A stretch of DNA of 64,000 nucleotides. Origin: Flavobacterium akiainvivens. Its GTDB lineage: Bacteria > Bacteroidota > Bacteroidia > Flavobacteriales > Flavobacteriaceae. This document shows, one piece after another, positions 51,355 to 59,304 of this stretch. Below the pieces are notes generated by a model, which was not told where the DNA came from, ran no database searches, and worked only from the letters and a program-made list of their open reading frames with translations. The first letter of the stretch is position 1. Each line of letters begins with the position of its first letter. A program made the position numbers and the translations under genes. The stretch is taken from positions 3,616,928 through 3,680,927 of the forward strand of contig NZ_LIYD01000005.1 in assembly GCF_001278115.1 (NCBI RefSeq), in the 5' to 3' direction.

Positions 51355-52365
51355 ATGAAATACCTTACCCTATTCTTCTTGATTTTGGTTTCCTGTAGTA
51401 AAGAGACAAAATTCGCGAAAGCGGAACTACTACCAACCGAAATAGATTCCCTGCAAACCAATGCGCAAATTGAACAGTACATTGGCAGGCATGATACGCT
51501 TTACCATAAATTCATATTAAAAAGAGTACAGGATATAACATGCATCAGCTGCGATTCAGCGCTAAAAAACCTCGCCACCCGGCTAAAGGTAAACTATTCT
51601 TATATTAAGGCAGACCTTGACAACAATGGCTATACTGACCTGGTAGTGACAGGTGTTAACCGCACCTATACTTCCGCCAATACACATCCTGATATGTTGG
51701 TTGAATGGTCAAGGGATTTTAATGCGTTCGTACTAATGAATTTTGGGGCGGGCAATGTAAAATTGCACGACCTTACTGATGGCTTGTGGTATGGCCTTGT
51801 ACCAAAAGTAGAAACTATTAATAGCCAGCCAACTTTGGTAGTCTATAAGCCGCCAATGAAAAAAGGGATTACCGGCCCCGGAAAACCCGAAACCCGAACA
51901 GTTTTACGCTATGCCTTTGGTGATTTTGTTGAGTATAATTCGGCTCCACCTGTTTTCTCAATTGAAGAAATTGAATATGCCACTACCGGCTGTATGGGAG
52001 AATGCCCCATATTTAAGCTGAGTATGGAACAAAACAGCAAGGCAACATTTAAAGCTGAATATTATAACTACACCAAACCATGGCAGCAAGGCGAATTGCT
52101 GAACGGGACTTATAAAACTACATTAAAAGAAGCTGATTATACCCAAATAAAAACCCTGCTTAATTATCTTGATTTCCCACACTTACAGGATAATTACAAT
52201 GTATCATGGACTGATGACCAGAGTGCGGTATTAAAAATAACCTACAATGGTGGCAAGGTTAAAACGATTACAGATTATGGCGTGCAGGGCACCTATGGAT
52301 TACGTTATTTACATAGAATACTATATGCCCTGCGGTTAAACCAGGACTGGAATCAGGTTAAGTAA
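51355..52365 (+). CDS. DUF6438 domain lipoprotein
   Basis: A 336-residue predicted lipoprotein: the signal sequence MKYLTLFFLILVSC ends at Cys14. The first part (about 20-195) is an unrecognised region with an FG-GAP-like DLDNNGYTDLVVTG stretch. The second part (about 200-335) contains the DUF6438 signature EEIEYATTGCMGECPIFKL followed by a beta-rich tail. Family knowledge: DUF6438 proteins are common in Bacteroidota and uncharacterised. The start ATG directly precedes the lipobox signal. It is separate from clpX by a terminator and is convergent with the S41 peptidase gene. Confidence 0.85.
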   Translation: MKYLTLFFLILVSCSKETKFAKAELLPTEIDSLQTNAQIEQYIGRHDTLYHKFILKRVQDITCISCDSALKNLATRLKVNYSYIKADLDNNGYTDLVVTGVNRTYTSANTHPDMLVEWSRDFNAFVLMNFGAGNVKLHDLTDGLWYGLVPKVETINSQPTLVVYKPPMKKGITGPGKPETRTVLRYAFGDFVEYNSAPPVFSIEEIEYATTGCMGECPIFKLSMEQNSKATFKAEYYNYTKPWQQGELLNGTYKTTLKEADYTQIKTLLNYLDFPHLQDNYNVSWTDDQSAVLKITYNGGKVKTITDYGVQGTYGLRYLHRILYALRLNQDWNQVK

Positions 52366-52462
52366 AGACGTTTTAAAATTGCACGAATGACTTACGTTGC
52401 CTAAAATGCCCGGCCTCAATACTGAGTGTAACTGAATGTGCGGGTGGGATGTGCGGGCATAT

Positions 52463-54115
52463 TTATTGCGCGTTAATAACCTCAATTGCTTTTTCATAAA
52501 TAAGGCCCGGGTTAAAGTGCAGTGCGGTTTGGCCTACGGGTATATCTATTTTAAGCCCCTTTTTAAACACTACGGTGCCATCAGGGTAAAACGCCTGGTA
52601 GCCGGTGTAGTCTACTGTACTTTTATCGGGCAGGGTGTACTGCACTACATTAGCCACAACACCGGCCGTGGGTGTGCCTACGGTTGTGCAGTTAGGTGCT
52701 GCCTGCACGCACATGCCCATAAATTCTGACTGGCTTATGGTGTGGTTGTCTACCAGCAGTATTACTTTGCCTTTATAGTAGTTTTTGCTGCTGCTGCCGG
52801 CAGCCAGCGGGTCGTCTATAAAGCCCAGTGCGGCCTGGTTGTTTTTTTCTGCAATGCCCGGGGTTTTTGTGGGCGCCATAAAAACGGCAAAGGTTCTTTT
52901 TTCAGGATACAAATAACCGGAAAGGTCTTCTACGGTAAATTTGTCGGGGTAGTTGCGCATATCCAGTATTACCCCCTTTTTATTGGCATTGTCTTTAAAA
53001 AATTTCTTCAGGTCCGCTTTCGTGGCAGTTCCCATCCATAAATAGGCTACATCATCAGGAAAGGCCGTTTTAGGTGCCGGAAGGTCTTCGCGCTGCAACT
53101 GGCCTTCAAAGCTGCTTAGCTGCTGCACCCTTACATCGCGCGGGGTTGCATCTTTGCCCACAACGGTATATGTGTCATATTCAGATGCGCTCCTTAACAG
53201 CCATACGCCCCGTTCCCTAAGCCGGTATTCGTTGCCGTAAGACAGGTATTGCCCAACGCGTTCAAAGAGCGCCTGCTTAACCGGTTTTCCGTTAACGGCG
53301 GTTATAACATCGCCCAGGGCTATACCGGTTTTGTCCAGCAATGGTTTAGAGGGTGTTCCGGTTATAACAATGCTGTCGTTAATATCCTGTCCCCAAAAAG
53401 GTGGGTACAGTGTAGGCAGTATGGTTTTTTGAATTTCATCGGTCATAAACCAGCAGTGGCTGTCCTGTATATGATGATATAGCCGCGCTTTGGCAAGGTC
53501 CATTTTAGCCTGTGTGTCGGCAGCAATAAAATCAGGCAGGCTTTTATCGAGCACGGTTAGCCAGTCTTCGTCAAACAGGTATTTGTTAAGGTTCCAGTAC
53601 TGGGTAACATTCCAAAAGCTGAACAGGTTGAGCAGGCGGTGGCTTTTCAGTTTTACATCAAATCCCTCAAAACCCTTTTCGTTGCTAAAATCCTGGAGGT
53701 CGGTAAGCTTGGGTATTTTTACATAATAGTTGGCGGCGGTGTGTTTGCCGTTCTTAATTTTTAGAAGCAGGGATTTAAGGCCGTCATCAAACCCCGAAGC
53801 TTCAAACCAGCGGTAGTCTTCGTTTTGGGTAAAATATTCGTTGCCGTATGTTTTAGGGGCAACATCGGCCACGGGGCCATAGCTGTTAATCCACGTTTTG
53901 TAAAAACTGTTGATTTCGTCTGTAGTGCCCAACGTTTCAAGGGTGTTGAACTGCTTTATAAATTCGGCATCCCAGTTTTGCTTGCCTTTAGATATCTCCG
54001 GGTGGTGGTATTTTAAAAAGCCCCACACCAGGCCAAAGGTTTTGTATTTGGCAGTATCATTGGGTTTGGCAAATACAGCTGTGGTAAATAATAAGAAAAG
54101 TGCAAGTAAGCGCAT
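52463..54115 (-). CDS. S41 family peptidase (C-terminal processing protease-like)
   Basis: A 550-residue protein. The start at 54115 (MRLLALFLLFTTAVFA) provides a signal peptide, and the much longer upstream frame is rejected for lacking one. Residues about 20-230 form a helical N-terminal part (TFGLVWGFLKYHHPEI). A PDZ-like segment is near residues 270-330 (LDKTGIALGDVITAVNGKPV), and the S41 protease domain follows with the catalytic serine in VDNHTISQSEFMG (about residue 458), and (G)TPTAGVV. Family knowledge: S41 peptidases use a Ser-Lys/His-type centre; the Lys was not located with certainty. It is divergent from the GH97 gene. Confidence 0.88.
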   Translation of the reverse strand: MRLLALFLLFTTAVFAKPNDTAKYKTFGLVWGFLKYHHPEISKGKQNWDAEFIKQFNTLETLGTTDEINSFYKTWINSYGPVADVAPKTYGNEYFTQNEDYRWFEASGFDDGLKSLLLKIKNGKHTAANYYVKIPKLTDLQDFSNEKGFEGFDVKLKSHRLLNLFSFWNVTQYWNLNKYLFDEDWLTVLDKSLPDFIAADTQAKMDLAKARLYHHIQDSHCWFMTDEIQKTILPTLYPPFWGQDINDSIVITGTPSKPLLDKTGIALGDVITAVNGKPVKQALFERVGQYLSYGNEYRLRERGVWLLRSASEYDTYTVVGKDATPRDVRVQQLSSFEGQLQREDLPAPKTAFPDDVAYLWMGTATKADLKKFFKDNANKKGVILDMRNYPDKFTVEDLSGYLYPEKRTFAVFMAPTKTPGIAEKNNQAALGFIDDPLAAGSSSKNYYKGKVILLVDNHTISQSEFMGMCVQAAPNCTTVGTPTAGVVANVVQYTLPDKSTVDYTGYQAFYPDGTVVFKKGLKIDIPVGQTALHFNPGLIYEKAIEVINAQ

Positions 54116-54520
54116 TGTTGTTGGTTTGGTTGTACTTATAAACTTACACATAGTGTGTTTATTGCAAAAAGCAATTGGATAATTTGGTGTTATTGTGTGG
54201 ATGAATATTTTTAAATACAAAGACACAAGGAACACAAAGGAAGCTACAGTATTTTAGTGTCCACAAAGCTTTGTGAACTTTGAGGAATGTGTTTTCTTTG
54301 TGTTCCTTGTGTCTTTGTGGCCTTTGTGTTTAAATTAATTAACCATCCGCATCCTTAAAATACCCAAGCTCATTCTTTCGACTTTCCCTCTTTCGGCCTT
54401 TGACTTAAAAAGGAAAACTTTTCAACACGCAAAGGTTTGCGTAACCTGTAGATCAATAATCTGTAAATTTATAGGGCTTAAAATGCTAATTTTATCACGC
54501 AATCCAAATTTCGCAGTATT
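54116..54520. repeat. 405-base divergent intergenic region with an inverted pair of period-9 arrays
   Basis: A 22-base arm at 54218-54239 is perfectly complementary to 54296-54317, and both belong to the CTTTGTGT family. The remaining sequence contains the two divergent promoters, which I could not place with confidence, and no coding signal. Confidence 0.7.
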
Positions 54521-56620
54521 ATGAAACACTTTTTTATGGCGCTGGCGCTGCTGGCAGGCATCACCACGTTTGCACAGCAGCAAATAACATCGCCCGATAA
54601 AAACCTGGTGCTTACCTTTGCGCTTTCGGCCAAGGGCGAACCTACCTACGAACTTACCTATAAAAAGAAACCCGTAATCAAAACCTCTAAGCTGGGTATT
54701 GAAACAAAAGACGTGGCTTCTATGCTCGACGGTTTTACCATTGATAAAGCCGAGACTGCAACCTTTGATGAAACCTGGACACCCGTGTGGGGCGAGGAGA
54801 AAAGCATCCGCAACAACTATAACGAGCTTGCGGTAACCTTGAGCCAAAAGGCGCAAAAAGGACGCTACATCCGCATCCGTTTCAGGGTGTTTAACGATGG
54901 TTTGGGCTTTAGGTATGAATTCCCTGAACAACCGGAATTAAACTACTTTGTTATAAAAGAAGAGCGCACGCAGTTTGCCCTTGCGGGAGACCACAAGGCA
55001 TTCTGGCTTCCGGGCGATTATGACACCCAGGAGTACAGCACCGTTACCAGCAAGCTGAGCGAGGTGCGCGGCAAAATGAAGGACGCCGTTACGCCAAACC
55101 AGTCGCAAACGCCGTTTTCGCCAACAGGCCTGCAAACCCCGCTGATGATGAAAAGCCAGGACGGGCTGTACATCAACATTCACGAAGCGGCACTGATAGA
55201 CTACTCGTGCATGTCGCTTAACCTTGACGACAAAAACATGGTGCTGGAAAGCTGGCTTACGCCCGATGCTGTTGGCAACAAAGGCTATATGCAGTCGCCA
55301 TTCCAGTCGCCGTGGAGGACGGTTATCGTGAGCGATAAAGCCGGCGACATCCTGCTTTCACGCCTTACCTATAACCTTAACGAGCCTACCAAATTTAAAG
55401 ATACCTCATGGATCAAGCCCGTAAAATACGTAGGCGTTTGGTGGGAAATGATAACCGGCAAAAGTACCTGGGCCTATAACGACCTTACCAGCGTAAAGCT
55501 TGGCGAAACCGACTACAGCAAAACCAAGCCAAACGGCAAGCATGCGGCTAATAACGAGCACGTAAAAATGTATATTGACTTTGCTGCCCAGCACGGTTTT
55601 GATGCCGTATTGGTAGAAGGCTGGAACGAAGGCTGGGAAGACTGGTTTGGTAAATCGAAAGATTTTGTGTTTGACTTTATTACCCCTTACCCTGACTTTA
55701 ATGTACAGGAACTGCACAAGTATGCTGAAAGCAAAGGCGTGAAGATTATTATGCACCACGAAACATCGGGCTCTGTACGCAACTATGAGCGCTGGATGGA
55801 TAAAGCGTACCAATTTATGGCAGACAACGGCTACAACGCGGTTAAAAGCGGTTATGTGGGCGATATCATTCCGCGTGGCGAATACCACTACGGCCAGTGG
55901 ATGATAAACCACTACCTGTATGCCATTGAAAAGGCTGCCGAATATAAAATTATGGTTAACGCCCACGAGGCAGTGCGCCCTACCGGCCTTGCACGTACCT
56001 ACCCGAACCTTATTGGCAACGAAGCCGCCCGCGGTACCGAATATGAGTCGTTTGGCGGTAATAATGCCGACCATACTACCATACTACCGTTTACACGCCT
56101 TGTGGGTGGCCCTATGGACTACACCCCGGGTATTTTCCAAACTAAGGTAAACGCTTATAACCCTGAGAACAATTCATACATTCACACTACACTGGTTAAG
56201 CAATTGGCGCTATACGTTACGCTGTACAGTCCGCTGCAAATGGCAGCCGACCTGCCGGAAACGTATAACAAACATCTTGATGCCTTCCAGTTTATTAAAG
56301 ATGTGGCGGTAGACTGGGACCAGACCTGGGTGCTTGAAGCCGAACCGGGCGATTACATCACTATGGCACGTAAGGCTAAAGGAAAAGACGAGTATTTTAT
56401 TGGTTCTATTACCGATGAGAATGCGCGTACGGCTACCATTAACTTTGACTTCCTGCCGAAAGGCAAAACGTTTACGGCTACCATTTATGCCGACGGTAAA
56501 GATGCCGACTACATAAACAACCCGCAGAGCTACAAGATAACCACCATGAAGGTTACCAGTAAAACCAAGCTGAAGCAAAAGCTGGCTACCAGCGGCGGTT
56601 GTGCAATAAGTATAAAATAA
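54521..56620 (+). CDS. GH97 family glycoside hydrolase (SusB-like alpha-glucosidase)
   Basis: A 699-residue secreted enzyme with signal peptide MKHFFMALALLAGITTFAQ. An N-terminal beta-sandwich (about 20-270) is followed by a TIM barrel (about 290-600) and a C-terminal sandwich. The conserved GH97 blocks YVGVWWEMITG, VLVEGWNEGWEDWFG, IIMHHETSGSVRNYERW and MVNAHEAVRPTGLART are clear. The Glu of HHETS fits the inverting SusB type rather than the retaining type, which has Asp instead; this assignment is inference from memory of the family. Such enzymes release glucose from malto-oligosaccharides. No sus genes are adjacent. Confidence 0.94.
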   Translation: MKHFFMALALLAGITTFAQQQITSPDKNLVLTFALSAKGEPTYELTYKKKPVIKTSKLGIETKDVASMLDGFTIDKAETATFDETWTPVWGEEKSIRNNYNELAVTLSQKAQKGRYIRIRFRVFNDGLGFRYEFPEQPELNYFVIKEERTQFALAGDHKAFWLPGDYDTQEYSTVTSKLSEVRGKMKDAVTPNQSQTPFSPTGLQTPLMMKSQDGLYINIHEAALIDYSCMSLNLDDKNMVLESWLTPDAVGNKGYMQSPFQSPWRTVIVSDKAGDILLSRLTYNLNEPTKFKDTSWIKPVKYVGVWWEMITGKSTWAYNDLTSVKLGETDYSKTKPNGKHAANNEHVKMYIDFAAQHGFDAVLVEGWNEGWEDWFGKSKDFVFDFITPYPDFNVQELHKYAESKGVKIIMHHETSGSVRNYERWMDKAYQFMADNGYNAVKSGYVGDIIPRGEYHYGQWMINHYLYAIEKAAEYKIMVNAHEAVRPTGLARTYPNLIGNEAARGTEYESFGGNNADHTTILPFTRLVGGPMDYTPGIFQTKVNAYNPENNSYIHTTLVKQLALYVTLYSPLQMAADLPETYNKHLDAFQFIKDVAVDWDQTWVLEAEPGDYITMARKAKGKDEYFIGSITDENARTATINFDFLPKGKTFTATIYADGKDADYINNPQSYKITTMKVTSKTKLKQKLATSGGCAISIK

Positions 56621-56623
56621 GTT

Positions 56624-56665
56624 CAAATATAAAAAGGCCATCAACTGATGGCCTTTTTATATTTG
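56624..56665. terminator. bidirectional terminator with perfect 20-base arms
   Basis: Arms 56624-56643 and 56646-56665 are perfectly complementary with a 2-base loop and A/T-rich ends, between the convergent GH97 and amidase genes. Confidence 0.9.
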
Positions 56666-56700
56666 AGTATAATTTTTGATGTTACCTCACAATTAGTTGC

Positions 56701-57288
56701 TTATGCATCAAATTCCGGATTGTCTTTCATATCGTGGCCTTCTATACCATGGCGCTTAGCCATAAGCGTTTTTACCTCATTGATAATTTCAGATTTTATT
56801 ACTTTCTTACCCGGGCAGTCGTGATCAGTACCCGGATCTTCCTTATGCAGGCGCATAGTTTCAGGATCAATGCCTAAAACAGCACTGATAGTAGCAATTG
56901 CTGCTACTGTATTTTTGCGGACTGCAAGACCCCTGCCGCTACTAAAGTTTTCTGTTTCATAGTTGCCAAGCATTTCAAAGCCTAAAGCCAACTTATTCCA
57001 CGATGGAGAATGTACGCCACTCATGGTAAGGGGAGTAAAGACCCATATCTGGTGGTCATCTATAAAAAGGTGTGGCCCTGCACTCCATTTTTTAGTATCA
57101 CGATAGTAACTTTCAAGGTTGCGTATGTGTTGTAACGTAAGGCCATTGGGACGTTGTGCTAAAGAAGGCGAAGCAGTATTGTGCAATACAATAAATGAAG
57201 GGCGCCATGCAGGCCAGGTAAGCGAATGGCAGTATTTGTCAAAAGCTTCAGCATCAAAGCTTAAGGCAGCAATAGGTTTCCAAGGCAT
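56701..57288 (-). CDS. N-acetylmuramoyl-L-alanine amidase (PGRP/T7 lysozyme-like)
   Basis: A 195-residue protein. The amidase-2 (PGRP-like) fold is indicated by FIVLHNTASP, HLFIDDHQIWVFTPL, GVHSPSWN, LGFEMLGNY and the closing LHKEDPGTDHDCPGKKV. The likely zinc ligands are the His of VLHNT, the His of LHKED or DHDC, and the Cys of DCPG. No signal peptide or membrane anchor is visible, unusual for a wall hydrolase unless it is released by other means or acts on imported fragments. Phage endolysins have this layout too, but no phage genes surround it. It is convergent with GH97 and downstream of the redox cluster, though a palindrome separates them. Confidence 0.87.
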   Translation of the reverse strand: MPWKPIAALSFDAEAFDKYCHSLTWPAWRPSFIVLHNTASPSLAQRPNGLTLQHIRNLESYYRDTKKWSAGPHLFIDDHQIWVFTPLTMSGVHSPSWNKLALGFEMLGNYETENFSSGRGLAVRKNTVAAIATISAVLGIDPETMRLHKEDPGTDHDCPGKKVIKSEIINEVKTLMAKRHGIEGHDMKDNPEFDA

Positions 57289-57436
57289 ATCTTTTTGTTT
57301 ATTGGTTGGTTTAATAGTTGTAAAATACCAAATGCAGGTATCAGGCGGTTTATTATTAAATTAAAAATATAAATTGTAATACCGGTGCACAATACCTAAT
57401 AGTGGTGATTTTATTAAAAACAAAATATTCAGAAAT

Positions 57437-57482
57437 AAGAGCTCCGTAGGAGCGGCATATATACCGCTCCTACGGAGCTCTT
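57437..57482. repeat. palindromic element with perfect 19-base arms
   Basis: Arms 57437-57455 and 57464-57482 (AAGAGCTCCGTAGGAGCGG and its complement) enclose an 8-base AT loop in a 244-base gap. A GCCCCGCTGGGGCT hairpin follows near 57512. Only one copy is seen in this window; similar GCTCC/CTACGGAGC palindromes are familiar from other Bacteroidota genomes. Confidence 0.75.
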
Positions 57483-57532
57483 TATTATATTACGTTTATT
57501 TGCTATAAATATGCCGCCCCGCTGGGGCTCAA

Positions 57533-57862
57533 CTAATACTCCGGTGCTAACTCAATAGCCAGCCCCTCAAGTTCATCGGTAATGTTTAGCTGGCAGCCCA
57601 GCCGGCTGTTGGGCTTTACATAAAACGCCTCGGCCAGCATTGCATCTTCATCGGGGCCCATTTCGGGCAGGGGTACATCATTCAGTACATAGCACTGGCA
57701 CGATGCACACATGGCCATACCGCCGCATACGCCTATAGTCCCTTCAGGGGCCAGCTCGTATGCACGCACCAGCTCCATAATGTTCATGGCCATATCTGTA
57801 GGCGCCTGAACAGTGTGGGTAACGCCGTCGCGGTCGGTTATATTAATCGTTATTTCGTTCAT
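57533..57862 (-). CDS. 2Fe-2S ferredoxin (adrenodoxin type)
   Basis: A 109-residue cytoplasmic electron carrier. The four cluster cysteines of the vertebrate/bacterial adrenodoxin pattern are Cys46, Cys52, Cys55 and Cys90 (CGGMAMCASC and LGCQL), with an additional Cys57. The rest fits the beta-grasp fold. It follows the FAD reductase gene in the same direction after 65 bases, and the two probably form an electron-transfer pair from NAD(P)H to ferredoxin. The 65-base gap is filled by a hairpin that abuts this gene's start codon, which could affect translation. Confidence 0.94.
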   Translation of the reverse strand: MNEITINITDRDGVTHTVQAPTDMAMNIMELVRAYELAPEGTIGVCGGMAMCASCQCYVLNDVPLPEMGPDEDAMLAEAFYVKPNSRLGCQLNITDELEGLAIELAPEY

Positions 57863-57925
57863 GGTTCATTGTTCATTGTTGCTCAGGGTCACGTAACAAT
57901 GAACAATGAACCCTGAACAATAAAC
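57863..57925 (-). repeat. paired period-7 arrays forming a hairpin before the ferredoxin gene
   Basis: Perfect 18-base arms 57863-57880 and 57895-57912 are complementary. The right array (consensus AACAATG) continues to 57925, directly beside the stop codon of the reductase gene; the left arm touches the ATG of the ferredoxin gene at 57862. Confidence 0.78.
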
Positions 57926-57927
57926 AG

Positions 57928-58980
57928 TTATTCTATCGCTTTTACCACCTGCTTTTCAGCTTCTTTACGGGTGCCGTCAAAGCCGTCTACGCCGCTTACG
58001 GTGGTGTACTTAAGTACATATTTCTTGCCGGGGTTCAGCCTGTTGTACACGCTCTGGCACATTAGCGTGGCCTCGTGGAAGCCGCACAATATCAGCTTCA
58101 GCTTGCCTGGATAGGTATTGATATCGCCTATGGCATAAATGCCCTCAATATTGGTTTGGTAATCGAGCGCGTTGTTTACCTTAATGGCATTCTTTTCAAT
58201 TTCAAGGCCCCAGTTTGCAATAGCGCCCAGCTTTGGCGTAAGCCCGAAAAGCGGAATAAAATAATCGGTTTCCAGGATGCTCTTTTCGCCGTCAATATCC
58301 AGCTCAAGCGCTTCTACCTTACCATCGCCAAACACATTGGTAATCTCGGCAGGGGTAACCAGGTTTATCTTGCCCTGGTGCTTTAATTCAGTCACTTTCT
58401 CTACCGAATCAAGCGCGCCACGGAACTCATTTCTGCGGTGTACCAGTGTAACCTCGCTGGCCACATTGGCCAGGAAAATACTCCAGTCCAGCGCCGAGTC
58501 TCCACCACCGGCAATTACAATGCGCTTATCGCGAAACTGCTCAGGGTTTTTTACAAAGTATTCCACGCCGTTTTCTTCGTAGGCTTCAATGCCTTCAATA
58601 AGCGGCTTGCGGGGCTCAAAGCTGCCCAGTCCTCCGGCAATGGCTACTGCCTTGGCGTGGTGCTTAGTGCCTTTGTGGGTGGTAACTATAAAAGTGCCGT
58701 CTTCCAGTTTTTCTATGGTTTCGGCTTTTTCGTTAAGGGTAAAGCCCGGCTGAAACTGCTTAATTTGTTCCATAAGGTTGTCTACCAGGTCGCCCGCCAG
58801 TACAGACGGGTAGCCCGGGATATCGAAAATGGGCTTCTTGGGGTATAGCTCTGTAAGCTGCCCGCCCGGCTGCGGAAGCGCATCAATAATATGGCACTTT
58901 AGCTTTAGCAGGCCCGCCTCAAACACGGCAAAGAGCCCAGTGGGCCCTGCACCTATGATTAGTATATCGGTTGTAATCAT
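57928..58980 (-). CDS. NAD(P)/FAD-dependent oxidoreductase, ferredoxin-NADP reductase type 2-like
   Basis: A 350-residue flavoprotein of the thioredoxin-reductase-like family. The FAD-binding GAGPTGLFAVFEAG is at about residues 9-22 and the NAD(P)-binding GGGDSALDW at about residues 158-166. The YAIGDINTYPGKLKL segment near residue 290 is the second FAD site. The redox CXXC of thioredoxin reductase is absent, so it matches ferredoxin-NADP reductase (TrxB-like). Family knowledge: such enzymes move electrons between NADPH and ferredoxin. It follows the small NifU by 73 bases and precedes the 2Fe-2S ferredoxin. Confidence 0.92.
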   Translation of the reverse strand: MITTDILIIGAGPTGLFAVFEAGLLKLKCHIIDALPQPGGQLTELYPKKPIFDIPGYPSVLAGDLVDNLMEQIKQFQPGFTLNEKAETIEKLEDGTFIVTTHKGTKHHAKAVAIAGGLGSFEPRKPLIEGIEAYEENGVEYFVKNPEQFRDKRIVIAGGGDSALDWSIFLANVASEVTLVHRRNEFRGALDSVEKVTELKHQGKINLVTPAEITNVFGDGKVEALELDIDGEKSILETDYFIPLFGLTPKLGAIANWGLEIEKNAIKVNNALDYQTNIEGIYAIGDINTYPGKLKLILCGFHEATLMCQSVYNRLNPGKKYVLKYTTVSGVDGFDGTRKEAEKQVVKAIE

Positions 58981-59053
58981 TGTATGTAATAGATATTTCA
59001 GGGCAAAATTGCCTGAAACTTTTTTTGGGAAATATGATAAATGTCAGCGCGCG

Positions 59054-59302
59054 TTAGGCAACGTTTTCTACCGTTTCTATTTGCGGCGCATATTTTTTAA
59101 TGGTAGTTTCCACACCGGCCTTAAGCGTCATCTGGTTAACGCTGCAGCTAATGCAGGCGCCTTCAAGGCGCACCTTAACGTGCTTGTCATCCTCAATATC
59201 TATCAGGGTAATGTTACCCCCGTCTGACTCTAAAAACGGACGGATTTCTTCAAGGGCTTTTTCTACGTTAAGCTTTATTTCTTCAGTTGTCATTGTAGTC
59301 AT
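59054..59302 (-). CDS. small NifU-domain protein
   Basis: An 82-residue cytoplasmic NifU C-domain protein. The cluster-binding motif is GACISCSVNQMTLK with CXXC at about residues 50-53; the upstream part contains RPFLESDGGNITLIDI, the family motif. It is a stand-alone version of the C-domain of the long Nfu at 21259-22161. Its ATG lies 2 bases after the mrp stop codon, so the two proteins are produced together. Family knowledge: a NifU domain carries or transfers 4Fe-4S or 2Fe-2S clusters. An alternative start three codons downstream is possible. Confidence 0.92.
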   Translation of the reverse strand: MTTMTTEEIKLNVEKALEEIRPFLESDGGNITLIDIEDDKHVKVRLEGACISCSVNQMTLKAGVETTIKKYAPQIETVENVA

Positions 59303-59304
59303 GA

